From the NCBI GenBank assembly GCA_030549495.1, contig JAUIRK010000898.1, forward strand, positions 1,302,001 through 1,366,000: 64,000 nucleotides of DNA, written 5' to 3'. The DNA is from Nectonema munidae (Eukaryota > Nematomorpha > Nectonematoida > Nectonematidae). Made by a program: the position numbers and the translations under genes. The notes beneath the pieces were generated by a model, which saw only the letters and a program-made list of their open reading frames with translations, searched no databases and was not told the DNA's origin. Below, piece after piece: positions 10,801 to 19,880 of the stretch (its first letter is position 1; each line of letters begins with the position of its first letter).

Positions 10801-11742
10801 AATTAAAAAGTGCAGAGGATATTTTCTAAAATTGAAAGAAGAGAAAATTTTCAGCAGAATATTTTCTATTTTCATTAGCAGACGATTAGCATTAGTTTTT
10901 TAGAATGAATTTTTTACGTTTAAGTCAAATATGTAATGATAGCATTTTTTTCCAATCGAAAGGAATTCTTCATCAGAAAATGCCGAAATGGTCATATAAT
11001 GAAACTATCTTTTGGAAAACAAAATTGATGGCAGTGTAAATTTCCTTCATGTAGAGAAGAAAGATGAGTAAGAACAAATAATTGGTTCGAAAATTCTCGT
11101 TTACCTTTTCGGAAAGCAGCATTGTTTATATACTGTTGGGCACACATGTCAAGTATAAAAAAATTCTAAATGATATTATAATAATCAGAGAAATATATCG
11201 GAAAAAATGAGTTTAAATGATATGTGAATTGCGTCTACATATCTAGATAGTTGTTTAACGCATAATTTTATTTGTCATTTGAGGGGACCATTATAATTTC
11301 TTGGGACACTAATGCCACGCATGTTCTTAAAGACTTAAAAGAAGGTAGCCATAGGGACGAATTGGCATTCAAACGTCAAGCTAGATATAAACAACGTAGT
11401 TTAAAATAAAGATACCTATAACAAATAATTAAATTTTTGAAAAATAGTTGAACATTCAAACTAATCTTAAGATAACATAGTAAGTAATAAATATACTTTA
11501 ATCACTCTATCCTTTTTTTATTATATTTATTATCTACTTTAAAAATAACGATATTTAAAGATGATCTTTCAAATAGGAAAATTTTTGGAGCATACCTCAT
11601 TTAAAAGATCTAAAGAAACAAAAAAATTAACTGATCCTTGTGATTTAACTCCCTTAGCTTTGATTTTTTCATTAATTTCTAAAATAAGTGCATCTTCGAG
11701 ACCCGTTGGTACTGAACATTTTATCAGCAAGGAATCGTCCAT
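1640..11742 (-). CDS. THUMPD3: THUMPD3-like tRNA (guanine-N2) methyltransferase gene (overview)
   Basis: Six exons in order on the minus strand: 11596-11742, 9582-9659, 9330-9525, 4047-4262, 3855-3998, 1640-1837. THUMPD3 proteins pair an N-terminal THUMP RNA-binding domain with a Rossmann methyltransferase domain that makes N2-methylguanosine in cytosolic tRNAs, working with TRMT112. Seen here: the N-terminal VPTGLED block, the SAM motif DPLCGTASIPIE, the acidic GDN loop, and motif IV DMPFGK. The exon carrying the segment just before HDLEVVVDI was not found between 4263 and 9329, and the C-terminus is insecure, so the gene may be incompletely read here or damaged. Introns of 48 and 56 nt sit beside introns of about 1.9, 2.0 and 5 kb, and the long ones carry the mobile elements. 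Every exon found is open. Confidence 0.85.
1939..2268 (+). other. unrecognised open frame inside a THUMPD3 intron
   Basis: A 109-codon plus-strand frame with a lysine-rich centre (KVAKKDERIATNRKKLELFQ). It precedes a piggyBac relic on the same strand and could be the degraded N-terminal part of that element, because piggyBac N-termini are poorly conserved. No motif supports a function and chance is possible in AT-rich DNA. Confidence 0.2.
2370..2870 (+). pseudogene. piggyBac transposase relic (middle part)
   Basis: Scattered across frames are pieces in the correct piggyBac order: a FLRFDN-like block near 2480, KCAPERDIFDL near 2520-2550, a TIDVQL block near 2590-2605 (usual TIDEQL, which holds the first catalytic Asp), then MPFRGRCSFKQDMPLK and KYGLTFFW near 2610-2690. 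In intact piggyBac transposases these run FRGRC-F-QYMP-KP-KYGIK. Many frame changes and stops; the N- and C-terminal thirds are not recognisable. An old DNA-transposon relic lying in a THUMPD3 intron. Confidence 0.7.
2942..3177. repeat. MITE with piggyBac-like termini
   Basis: About 235 bp with inverted ends: left CTTTTCAGGCACAATAGGAC, right (reverse complement) CCTTTCAGGCACAATGGGAC. The pairing extends inward for about 30 bases. The interior carries ataaaaatcg and gcagacgatta blocks that recur at 54110-54195, and the CTTTCAGGCATT end recurs near 30015. Flanks are TTAA-like but degraded. The CCC-start end and, at 54195, a clean adjoining TTAA suggest mobilisation by a piggyBac transposase. 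Confidence 0.6.
3180..3854. other. gene-free intronic AT-rich DNA
   Basis: Intron of the THUMPD3-like gene. Rich in A/T runs; the open frames are short and without recognisable motifs. Confidence 0.5.
3855..3998 (-). CDS. THUMPD3: THUMPD3-like methyltransferase exon: acidic loop
   Basis: A 48-codon exon between acceptor cagtttag (4000-3999) and donor GTAACC (3854-3853), phase 0 at both ends. It begins GFLEY and has FFVCGDNHSIPV, matching the G-A-x-E-W ... GDN-P-A-V segment that follows the SAM-binding glycine loop in THUMPD3; the D of GDN contacts the SAM ribose in this fold. It then has NISAILSK, as the family has N-I-x-x-I/L. It joins in frame to the exons on both sides, and the intron before it is only 48 nt. 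Confidence 0.85.
4047..4262 (-). CDS. THUMPD3: THUMPD3-like methyltransferase exon: SAM motif I
   Basis: A 72-codon exon with acceptor ttacattag (ending 4263) and donor GTATGT (4046 down), phase 0 at both ends. It contains HDLEVVVDIRDQ, then LRNIVNFGKTTLRST, then DPLCGTASIPIE. THUMPD3 proteins have RRNI-HFGPTTLRSTLAYGMLRL and DPMCGTGAIPIE at the same spacing. The TTLRST helix is a family signature and D-P-x-C-G-T-(G/A) is SAM motif I. Here the second glycine of the usual GTG is alanine (GTA), which is unusual. Confidence 0.93.
4263..5102. other. gene-free intronic stretch with a G/C homopolymer
   Basis: THUMPD3 intron left of the hAT-like insertion. The expected linking exon was searched for on the minus strand without success. 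At 4827-4860 a run of 13 G is followed by a CG-rich segment and a C run, similar to the GC-rich ends of other repeats at 22590-22620 and 58960-58985. Bases 5095-5102 are the left target duplication of the next element. Confidence 0.5.
5103..7375 (+). mobile_element. hAT-like DNA transposon, complete ends (copy 1)
   Basis: Ends found: left TAGGGATATAACTTTTT at 5103; right, reverse complement, TAGGGGTATAACTTTTT ending 7375. Flanking 8-mers are ctgtacac (5095-5102) and ctgtgcac (7376-7383), a target duplication with one mismatch. A second pair, TCGCGCGCATTG near 5222 and its inverted match near 7262, shows long subterminal similarity. TAGGG-start ends with 8-bp duplications are the mark of the hAT superfamily. 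Length is 2,273 bp, close to the 2,283 bp of the copy at 60928-63210. It lies in a THUMPD3 intron. Confidence 0.85.
5540..7100 (+). pseudogene. hAT-like transposase of an uncharacterised multicopy family (copy 1)
   Basis: The longest open part is 6100-6759. Order seen: lysine-rich N-terminal part, LHLDGKIISKTEYQVV, IIMSDSTAVNTVKENGVV, FVASQHHVLDLVWRH, then LHNARWNSRASYAL near 6780, and IAERDVKKCKKL near 7050. The minus-strand copy at 61110-62707 has the same blocks (HFDGK, TDTTASNTG, GCQHHILD, NARWNSRAIY, CAERAIK). By position DGK-D, DST-D and AER-E are candidate catalytic acids; that is inference. Several stops and frame changes occur, including one soon after 6759, so this copy is dead. Confidence 0.75.
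7376..9329. other. intronic stretch with no gene I can support
   Basis: Remainder of a THUMPD3 intron. A plus-strand frame at 8321-8545 (74 codons, GNYWCKSLKISGE, GTQVSDTQPKGYESF) has ordinary amino-acid composition but no motif or splice support. The linking THUMPD3 exon should lie here or in 4263-5094 and was not seen. Confidence 0.4.
9330..9525 (-). CDS. THUMPD3: THUMPD3-like methyltransferase exon 3 (THUMP region)
   Basis: Minus-strand exon with acceptor tattaag (9527-9526) and a textbook donor GTGAGT (9329 down). It begins ESVFANLKEAF and continues KRYLEIWRKL. In THUMPD3 the matching segment is a helix (EEVL-DFEDL) followed by L-K-V-W just before the lysine-rich linker. The rest, SQNRNIHSASIQNNENEVKE, is the variable linker. 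It joins in frame to exon 2 across a 56-nt intron. Identification rests mainly on order and phase. Confidence 0.65.
9582..9659 (-). CDS. THUMPD3: THUMPD3-like methyltransferase exon 2 (THUMP region)
   Basis: A 26-codon exon, acceptor tttttaag and donor GTGAGC, phase 0 at both ends. It reads VMKLRCADYIKLVIYN, matching the V-x-x-LRS-VD-x-x-V-V strand-turn-strand of THUMPD3 N-termini. It follows exon 1 in phase across a 1.9-kb intron. Confidence 0.7.
9920..9966 (-). repeat. terminus of the CAGGGGCGCACATCC repeat family
   Basis: A terminal block, reverse complement CAGGGGCGCACATCC followed by an AAATTATTTGG-like run and CGGACTTTC. The same block occurs near 53590-53630, 54065-54095, 59787 and 60202. 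CAGGG-start ends fit non-autonomous hAT elements. Only this end is recognisable here. Confidence 0.55.
9967..10672. other. gene-free intronic AT-rich DNA
   Basis: THUMPD3 intron 1. Nothing recognised beyond short chance frames. Confidence 0.5.
10679..10765. mobile_element. 87-bp perfect foldback element
   Basis: Arms 10679-10710 and 10734-10765 are 32-base perfect inverted repeats (outer end GGGTAATGTTGC) around a 23-base loop. The same hexamer ttttct directly abuts both outer ends (10673-10678 and 10766-10771), as a target duplication would. The arms are identical, so the element or its arm homogenisation is recent. The family is unknown; a hairpin-forming microRNA-like origin or an assembly foldback are alternatives. 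Confidence 0.55.
10772..11595. other. gene-free intronic DNA with a C homopolymer
   Basis: THUMPD3 intron 1. A run of about 16 C follows the foldback (near 10778-10793). No coding signal recognised. Confidence 0.45.
11596..11742 (-). CDS. THUMPD3: THUMPD3-like methyltransferase exon 1 with start codon
   Basis: A 49-codon first exon from ATG at 11742 to donor GTATGC (11595 down), phase 0. It starts MDDSLLIKCSVPTGLED, then ALILEINEKI, then GSVNFFVSLDLL. THUMPD3 proteins have L-x-x-T-VPTGFE-x-x-A-x-x-E-x-x-EKL followed by RGKI-F-I. VPTG-(F/L)-E is the best anchor and identifies the gene before the catalytic exons are reached. The ATG is chosen because VPTGLED sits about 10 residues in, which makes a short leader; the true start in the family is often further out, so an upstream start is possible. 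Confidence 0.8.
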
Positions 11743-11789
11743 AATTTATTTAGAGCTGCTAAATAATCAAAAATAATAAAATAACATTA

Positions 11790-13030
11790 TCCATAACGAG
11801 ATCATCAAGATCAAGTATAAACAAGTCTAAAATGAAACAAGTGTTCATCTAATCTGTTTTTAAATGCATTTACGGTTGGTGAGCATTTAATATTTTTTGG
11901 AAGATTTTCTCAATACCAATTTTTTCTCTCAAAATCAAATTTTTTTTATATAGATTTTACCAAAATAGGTTCTACTAAAAGATGAGGCTAGATTAAGTTT
12001 GAGAGATTTGCATCAGGAAACAAGCAAAGCCATAGATTTAGCACTTCTCCTATTATCCACATTTTTATTATAATATATTTTTAATAGTTATTGTCTTTTT
12101 TCTGTAAAAAACGAAGGAAGATTGAGCTTTTTAATTCAATCCTTATACGTCATGTTGTGTATCCAAATTATTTTTTTAGTAAACCTTATTTGAACCATCT
12201 CTATTTATTTCTCCAATATGTGGTTTGGACCAGATATTCCATACTGACATGACGGCTTGACAAGTGTTTTGAGTAATGTCCATTTTTGCAATCTATTTGT
12301 GAAAAAGAAGTTTTGATTAGGTTAATAGTAGATCATGCTCTTATTCTTAGATTGGTTGTACTATCATGAAATTTCATTTTGTTATCAAAGATAACACCTG
12401 AATCCTTTAGTTTTTAAACTCGGTGGCACTTTTGTTAATCAATAAAAAAATAAATATTTAGGATGCTTTAAATTACTATGTTGCAACATTTTTATAATTG
12501 AACAATAATTCCCATTTTTTAGCTATTCATGAATAATATTCAGAACATCTTGTAACTCCAAAAGCTATTATTATATAATTTGATGTCATCAGGAAAGTTC
12601 AATACTTGGTTTAATAATATTTTTTATATTTATCAAAAATATATTAAAAAAGTCAGGTCCCAAAATTGACTCTATGGGAATTCCACTGATAAGTTTTCTT
12701 GTTTTAGATAGATTATCTTTAAGACAAATTTTCTGTTAATGATAAAATCAGTGAGACTGTAGCGTGAATTCGATTGAATTTTAGTAAAGTTACCAGCTTA
12801 TAGTGGATAATGCAATCAAAAGATATTTTAAAATCTATATGAATTGCATGGACAGTTATTTTGTTTTCGATAAGTTGAGTAATATCATTTTAATATTCAA
12901 CTAAATTTTTGATTAAGGATTTCTTTGATAGAAATCTACGTTGTCCTACAGAGAAGGGATTGTTTTCCTTCAGATGATTTATAAGGTTATTACCGGCGTG
13001 ACTAATTTGTGCCAACCTCAAGAAAACTTC
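11790..13030 (-). mobile_element. CR1-like non-LTR retrotransposon (LINE) relic, 3' half
   Basis: Minus-strand reverse transcriptase pieces in order: HLKENNPFSVGQRRF, NLVEY, IHIDFKISFDCIIHYKL (usual D-x-x-KAFD, about 12810-12840), LISGIPIESILGPDFF (usual SG-PQGS-LGP, about 12660-12700), FPDDIKLYN (usual FADD, about 12550-12580), KTLVKPSCQYG, VQIRFTKK, LNLPS, and a C-terminal TVNAFKNRLDEH near 11860. This is the reverse transcriptase and tail of a CR1/jockey-group LINE. Several stops and shifts; the endonuclease half is absent, as 5' truncation would leave it. Its 3' end lies about 50 bases upstream of the THUMPD3 start codon. Confidence 0.85.
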
Positions 13031-13139
13031 TTTATAAAAACATTATTTTTATTTTAAAATTTCAATAATACACTAAAACTAATATTTATTTAATTTCAAG
13101 AATTTTCATTAACTGATTTTTTTATTTTAATAATAATGT

Positions 13140-13879
13140 TTTTTTATTGACGAGCAGTCATTTCCTTGTAGGAATAAGTCTTCATTCATACAATATATGC
13201 CATCTAAGCCGGGCAAATTCGGTATCAAGTTTTGGATAATTTGCGATACAAAATCTTATTATATTCTAAACTCGTATCCATATGTAGGAAAAGAAGAAAA
13301 AGTTGGTTTGTTGTTAGATTTCGTCGTGAAGCTGATTAAACCATATAAAAATCAAGGATTGAATATCACTGTCGATTATTTCTTTACAAGCTTGAATTTA
13401 TCACGAAAACTTCTACGACATAATACTACTTTAGTAGGAACTATGCGTTCTAATAAAAAAGAAATTCCTACTAAAATTAAAATTGATAAACAAGATCAGC
13501 TTTATAATAGTAAATATGCTTTTACCGTCGATGATAATATATTTCTATTATGTTAAAAAGCCAAAAAAATTAAGTGGTGTACATGTTATCCTCTATGCAT
13601 GATAAGATTGAAATAACGTCATCTGAAAAAAATAAACCAAACACAGTTTTGTTTTATAATTCCACAAAAGGTGGAGTTGACACAGCAGACGAAATGTTGA
13701 AAACGTACTTCACTAAATGTACCACAAAAAGGTGGCCTTTATCAGTATTTTTCAACTTGATGGACATAAACTGTCTCAATTCCTTCATAATCTGCACAAA
13801 ACTTGAAATATTTACGTCACGCAGAAGAAAGTTTTTTATACAATTAGGAGAAACTTTATGTGAAAATAGTAAAAATTGA
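13140..13879 (+). pseudogene. piggyBac transposase fragment
   Basis: Begins FIDEQSFPC near 13145 (first catalytic Asp), then FIQYMPSKPGKFGIKFWIICDTKSYYI, NITVDYFFTS (usual IT-DN-FTS, second Asp), LVGTMRSNKKEIP, then after a frame change YMLSSMHDK, FYNSTKGGVDTADEM (usual N-TKGGVD-D-M, the last acidic pair), KRWPLSVFFNLMDINCLNSFII, and RRRKFFIQLGETL. The order and motifs are those of the piggyBac catalytic core. The N-terminal half and the C-terminal zinc-binding tail are missing, so it is a 5'-truncated relic with one clear frame break. Confidence 0.85.
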
Positions 13880-13914
13880 AAAAAAAACTAAATCCCCAAT
13901 TTACTTATCGCCAG

Positions 13915-14300
13915 ATTTTTATTTTAGTATTAAAATTTAGTTATTTAGTAATGAGAAACACAATAAATAGATTAATATTGATGACTAGGTAATTTTATAA
14001 TTGATTAGTAAAATTTACAATAAAAATATTAAATATAGTAATTTATTATTGATCACTAGGTAATTTTGTAATTGATTAAAAATGTTGATTAATAAAATTT
14101 ACAATAAAAATATTAAATATATTATAGTAATTTTTATTTTTGTATTAAAATTTAGGGAATTAGTAATAAGAAACACAATAAATAAATTATTATTATTGAT
14201 CGCTAGGGAATTTTGTAATTCATTAAAAATGTAGATCTCTAAAGATTGTATAATTTACAATACAAATATTAAATATTTTATAGTAGACTTTATTTTAGTT
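13915..14300. repeat. degenerate tandem repeat downstream of the piggyBac fragment
   Basis: About three imperfect copies of a unit with gagaaacacaataaata, gactaggtaattttgtaattg and aatttacaataaaaatatt in fixed order. It starts within 40 bases of the transposase stop. The piggyBac at 18941-22629 also carries internal tandem repeats, so this may be the subterminal part of the same element. Confidence 0.6.
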
Positions 14301-16233
14301 CTATTAAAATATAATTTTATTAATATTTAATTTTTTTTCTAAAATAGCTTTGCCCAAAAACCTTACTTTGCGCAGGACAGAGAAATGAAAAAACACTAAA
14401 TTTTCTATCAGTCATTATTGTTTTACACAGAAAAATTTTGAAAAAGGGGAAAACAAAAAACAAGTTAGAAAAAAATTTGACATTTATAATTTTTAAATGG
14501 TTCATAAGTTGTACTTAGGGGTATTTGGGTAAATTTAAGTGTATTTCGAAAAAAGTACAACTGATTTAAACATCTGTTCAGATACAGACGCAAGATTGTA
14601 ACTCTTGGATACAAAAGAAAATATTCGTGGTTTAATTGTTCTTTCTTTTCTTTTTTCCAACCACATACTCCTTAGTGTCATTTTATTCTCTCACATTTCT
14701 AAAAAATAACAAATTAAACTATCTCATATTTACTTAACCATTACTTCTAAATTCACACTACAATTGATTAGAAAATATCATGTAACTCATCTGCTTCTGT
14801 TCATCTTTATTTCACTTTTCAATGAGCTCTTTTCCCTTCTATCCTGAAACAATATCTTTTTATCAATAATTCAATTAAGATATAAATCCGCTATTTAAAA
14901 AGCCAGTGAGTCTTAGCGTTAAATTTAGATCAAAATATCAGGAAAAATACTCTATCTGATTTATTTTTCTTGGCAAATTCTTACCAATATGTGTTGGATG
15001 AACGGAAAAACTTAAAATAAAAATTAATATAAAGTTTAATCATTATTAAAATATAGAGAAAGAAATTGTTTGAATCAAATCAATAAGGATTTAAGCTTCC
15101 TAAAAAATAATATTTTTTAAATTTTAATGTGTTTCGGCTCTAATAATTATTGGGCCTATGGATCTAACTACACTTAGAGTTAGTAGTAAGTTATTGCCTT
15201 TTTTATTTATATCATTTATATACTTTTGATATAAAATATTTTCAATTTACAAAATTCTTTGCTTAAAATCAAATAATTAGTGTCTAATAATTAGCTAGTC
15301 TTTTTTTGGCGGATAATATTTTTAACTCAAATATATTCTAAACGTTAAATAAAATATTTAAATATCTTTGCACAATATTTACTAATGTTTTAACTAAATT
15401 AAAAAATTTTAAGGATGTTTTTTTAATATGCAAGTTGCAAAAGAATAGAATGTATATTACTTTGGTATCGTTTAGAATGTATTATATTATGTTGGAATCG
15501 GATGTCAAATTTTTCCGAAGGAGCGATTAGGCCGATTTGAGATTTGGTTAAATGCAACTGCTAACTCTTATAAAAAATTTCAGGCATACATAAAATATTC
15601 TGTAGAGAACTGCACTAAGATGTATAAAACTGCTTATGGATATTGTAATTGTTAAAATTTTATAAAAATATTTAATTTTTTATCTAATTACAATCATACT
15701 TTAACTAAAATAATTGCATATCTAGTTACCTTACCATATTGATTTAGGCATACACTGGTCCACACGAAATTTGTTGCCGTTTTTTTAGCTGATTTAGGAC
15801 CATTTTTATGTGCTGAATCCAAAAATAACATTCGTTTTGCTTAATCAGGTCAACTTTTTGAACTAAGCCACTTGTTTTTTGACATTTTGTTTACGTATAC
15901 GAGTATTTTGAATTTATAGGATAGGAAATTCTTTTTTTTCTTGAAATAAATTATCTCTAAAGAGTTTGCATGCGCCAATTCATAACTTAATATTTTTATT
16001 TTAGATATAAATAAAATTGCTTTAAACGAAGAACTTGTAAAAATTAGCCTGGCATATTCTCCTACATCTGCCATGAATACATGATTGTTCTTAAGAGGAA
16101 ACCGGTGACAAGTTTGGTAAAGCGTGCTTATTATGCATATTTTTGGTATTAAACTTGGTGATCAGGATAAAACACCCAGTATCTTCTTCAGTGGATCAGA
16201 GACAAGAAGACTTGTCTCTAGTTTAGGATTCCT
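14301..16233. other. gene-free AT-rich stretch
   Basis: No supported gene or recognised repeat on either strand. Confidence 0.5.
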
Positions 16234-18290
16234 ATGGTATGGAGAGAGGCGACAAATCTTGGCCCTGACTGCTACTTATGCGCAATTAACGTGAATGAGA
16301 TCAACAGAAAAAAGCACAGAAGCCTAAAATATGCTGGTCTTGAATCAGAGCGTTGTCCTGTAGTTCACTGTGATGAAATTCCAGTTCCTGTTTTTAGAGA
16401 ATTTTATAGAAGGAGAAGAAGATGAAATTTTTAACGATGATGCTTCAGATCCTTTTTTCGAAAAATTATATCGTTCGTGTTCTCAGCTTGTCAAAGTCCT
16501 CTACCGATCTCTTAGCATCAAGATTGAAGGAAAAAATCTTCTCTTTGACAGATCACCTTTCACCGCAACAGACATCTAGATTACCTCTATTTTTTCTTTA
16601 AAGAGAAGGACTTGATGTACTGTACAGATATTGTTCAGCTTGTGCACAAGCTTGGAGTGCCACAGTATGAACCCATACATCGGAAACTGTTCAGTGAAGC
16701 AGCAAGCATTCGCTGAAATGTATTCTGCTGCAAAAGGGCAATGAGTTAGCCTCTGTGCCCCTTGTTCAATAGATTACATTGAATGAAAAGTATTAGGCGA
16801 TTGAATATGTGTTGGGGAGTGAACAACATCAATAGTTTATTTGTGTTGACCAGTGAATTTTTTGTTAGGACAGCAGTTTGGTTTCGCTAAGTACCCATTC
16901 TTTCTGTGTATATGGGATATTAGGGACACTGTTCAGTATTACACAAAGAAGGTGTGGTCTGTGAGAGAGAAATTGGTCCCTTGCAGAGCAAAGAATGTCG
17001 CCCACAACCCTCTTGTAAACTAAGACACTTTCCATTGCTGCACTTGTCTTCATTAAACAGTTAACAAAAGCTCTGGACAATGATGGTTACTGCTTCATTT
17101 ACTATTGCAAGGCTTTTCTAAGTTTAACCAAAGAGAAGCTAAAAGCTGGCATCTTTGAAGGTTCTCAACAATAAACGAAGTGGAAGTGAATGCCTGGAAG
17201 GCTTTTGTTCTGGTCGGGAAAAACTTTCTTCGCAACAAGGCTAAGAACCAGGGTTGTGGAGTTAAAAAATGGTTGGAAAATTTAATAAAATTGAAGAAAA
17301 CTTCTTTATTACACAAATACCTTGTAGAGGAACACAGCTCAGTTATGAGTATTTGTAAAAAAAATTTAAACTAAATACTTTTGAAAAAAATAATTTAGGA
17401 TTAATTTAGTTTTTGAATGTTGTTTTGGTTTAGGTAAAAACGTTATAGACAATAATTTGAACATTTTTTTGAAGACAATGTAAGCAAAACACAAAACTAA
17501 TAGAGTTTTACTAACGAGTAAAACATTTTAATAAACTAGGTTAAAAAAATAGATCAAACATTTTGTGTTACAACACAAACCATCCAAAATCGGCATTCAC
17601 AAACGACCTTGAAATATCTCAAGTGATACATGTGATTACACTTTTAGCAGTTATAAATCAGTGTTTTCCAACGTTTACGCATGTGCGAACACTTGCCGAG
17701 ATGTTAAAATGCCCGGACCCCTGCCTATAAGCAGCGTGATTAATAATTTTTTCTTTGAAGGAAAAGAAAAGTAACATAACCTAAAATTTTTTAGGAGGTT
17801 TCAACGGGTATTGAGCTTAATTAGTGCGATATCTGCAGTTGTACTTCAGCAGCAAGCTTTAAAATTAATGGCCTAATATTTGTTAGATCATGTCTCATGT
17901 CACCTACAATACACAATCTGTCTCTACTTCTTATTTAAAAATTTATAAGAGTTGAAAACCTTTTCTCACACTTGCAGGTAGAATCCAATGGGACAAGGAC
18001 ACACAAAAATATCATGCTGACAAGAATTATGCAGAACGTGTCAGCAATATGCTGACTGCTTTTAGAAACCTCGGATGCCACATAAGCATCAAAATGCATT
18101 TTTATTTTCACATATCGATTTGTTTCCTGAGAATTTGTTATCGATGAGCCGCGAGTAAGGAGAGAGGTTTCATCGCGACATGAAAGAGATGGATATCAGA
18201 TATAAAGGATGCCGAGATGTAGTCATGATTGCTGATTACTGCTGGGCTCTGAAGAGAGATCTCTTTCGGTGAGCCTTCTAGGATTTCGAA
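16234..18290 (+). pseudogene. relic of a multicopy invertebrate protein family of unknown class
   Basis: Blocks in order: CYLCAINVNEINRKK, LESERCPVVHCDEIPVPVF, NDDASDPFFEKLY, DIVQLVHKLGVPQYEP near 16630, REKLVPCRAKNVAHNPLV near 16965-17020, VEVNAWKAFVLVGKNFLRNKAKN near 17180, and at 18040-18270 LGCHISIKMHF and DYCWALKRDLF. From memory, uncharacterised proteins repeated many times in arthropod and cnidarian genomes share this plan, ending in EQGERFHQDI and ADYCW-LKRD. A second fragment is at 39038-39343. High copy number suggests mobility, but I recognise no catalytic core and do not assign a class. The copy is broken and a stretch of unrelated-looking DNA (about 17380-17960) interrupts it. 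Confidence 0.6.
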
Positions 18291-18695
18291 TAAACGGAAT
18301 TTCATTCCTTAAATTTTGCACAATACTGACGTAACTTTCAATTTACATGTAGTTATCTTTACCAATGTCATTATTCAATTTACAGAAATTAAAGTTTGTA
18401 ACATTTAATTAATAAATAGTGTTAAAAATGCTTTTTTTCTTAAAAAACTATTTCTGATAAGAAATATTAACAATACTCAATTTAGTCAGAATATCGGATT
18501 TTTTTAAAAATTTGTCATAAAATGACCAATCGAGAGAAGCGGATGTCCTTTTTGAATTCATCCGTAAATTGTTCTAAATGAGTTGAAAAACACAATTTAC
18601 GAATTTTTTTTATAATCCGGTGTAATCATTGAATCGATAAACTGATAAATTTGTATCAATATAAGAATGCAAAAATCTTGTGGATGTCCACATCT
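18291..18695. other. gene-free AT-rich stretch
   Basis: Nothing supported. The 8-bp target duplication acctacat (18696-18703) follows directly. Confidence 0.5.
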
Positions 18696-19084
18696 ACCTA
18701 CATTAGGGTGTTTCAAAAAAATGAAACTTGTTGGATTTTTATGAGCAACCTCTCGTTACATTCCTTTTCATCAAAAAATTAGTTTGGCAAAATTGTATAC
18801 TGTAAAGTCCACATCTTGATGTCGCGCAGAGCTACAGAAGTCAGTACCTATACAGAAGTTATGGGGGCATAACATGTCGTTCACTCCTGTCTTGTACAGC
18901 ATTGAGTTGTTCATCTTTGAGAAGTGACAAAACATTTTAACACTAGAAAGACCAAAATTTTTTCCCATCTAGAAGGACCAAGCAGTCTTTTTGACTGCTT
19001 GAATATTGCCAAGTTTTTTCCTGAATCAAAATACATATATGATAATTTTAGAAAATATATTTTATAATTATAACAAATTTTTAA

Positions 19085-19340
19085 CAATTTAAAAGTTTAT
19101 ATTTGACACTTTTTACATATATTTCTTTTAATCACACTTCCAGTACACTTGCTACAAACATATTTTTTGCATCTAATACATTTATTATTTTTACATAATT
19201 TTATTTGACATTGCTTTCTTCTTTTGTTTCTTCTCTATCTTCTTCTATTTCTTCATCACTTTCTTTTATCATATTTTTTGTAAGTTCTGTTGCTAAGCTT
19301 TGTATGTATTTTTTCCTTGTTATTTTCGAAGTGATGTCCA
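19085..19340 (-). pseudogene. piggyBac transposase C-terminal tail
   Basis: Minus strand: ITRKKYIQSLATELTK, then acidic SDEEIEEDREETKEE, then in a shifted frame a cysteine-rich tail NNKCIRCKKYVCSKCTG ... ICKKCQI. piggyBac transposases end with a helix (R-K-F-x-x-L-x-x-x-L), an acidic linker and a cross-brace zinc finger of this spacing. One frame break lies between linker and finger. Confidence 0.75.
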
Positions 19341-19880
19341 TTTTTTATCAAAATCAATCACACCTGTCAAAAAATTGATTTATATTTGACAGCTCATCTC
19401 AAAAAGGAACTTTTTATTTAAATAATTATATAAAGTTTTTTACACATATATACCCATTTTAAGCATGCGTAATTCAGTCAAAAATAATTCAGTGGTGATA
19501 TTCATTTTTTTATGAAAATTAATCAAAACTTTCAAAAAATTGATTTATCCCAAAAAGAAAGGATCAGTCACGGTTTTTTGAATTAGAGAATTACGTTTAA
19601 TAGAAAGTATAGGGAGATGATGAAGTTTACCGTGTATGGCATTTTACACACATATATCCATTTTCAAGTAGTCTGTGGTTACTGGTTATATTCCTTTTTT
19701 TTTTATAAAAAAAAATAGTCAAACCTGACAAAATAATTTAAATATGACAGCCCATGTCAAAATTAAAATTTTTATTCTTATAAAAAGTTTTTTATACATT
19801 TCAAGCATGTAGAATTTAATGGTGATGTCATTTTTTATGAAATCAATAAAACATGTCAAAAAAATCGATAATTCACTCAA
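19330..19880. repeat. tandem repeat of about 170 bp inside the piggyBac
   Basis: Three to four diverged copies. Each holds tttttatgaaaatcaatc, a cctgtcaaaaaattg block, tttgacagct(c)at, aaagttttttacacatata and a cattttaagcatg block in the same order. Confidence 0.65.

Noticed and set aside
10549-10903. two overlapping plus-strand frames
   Set aside because: They cover the perfect foldback and the C homopolymer, so the frames are by-products of repeat structure.
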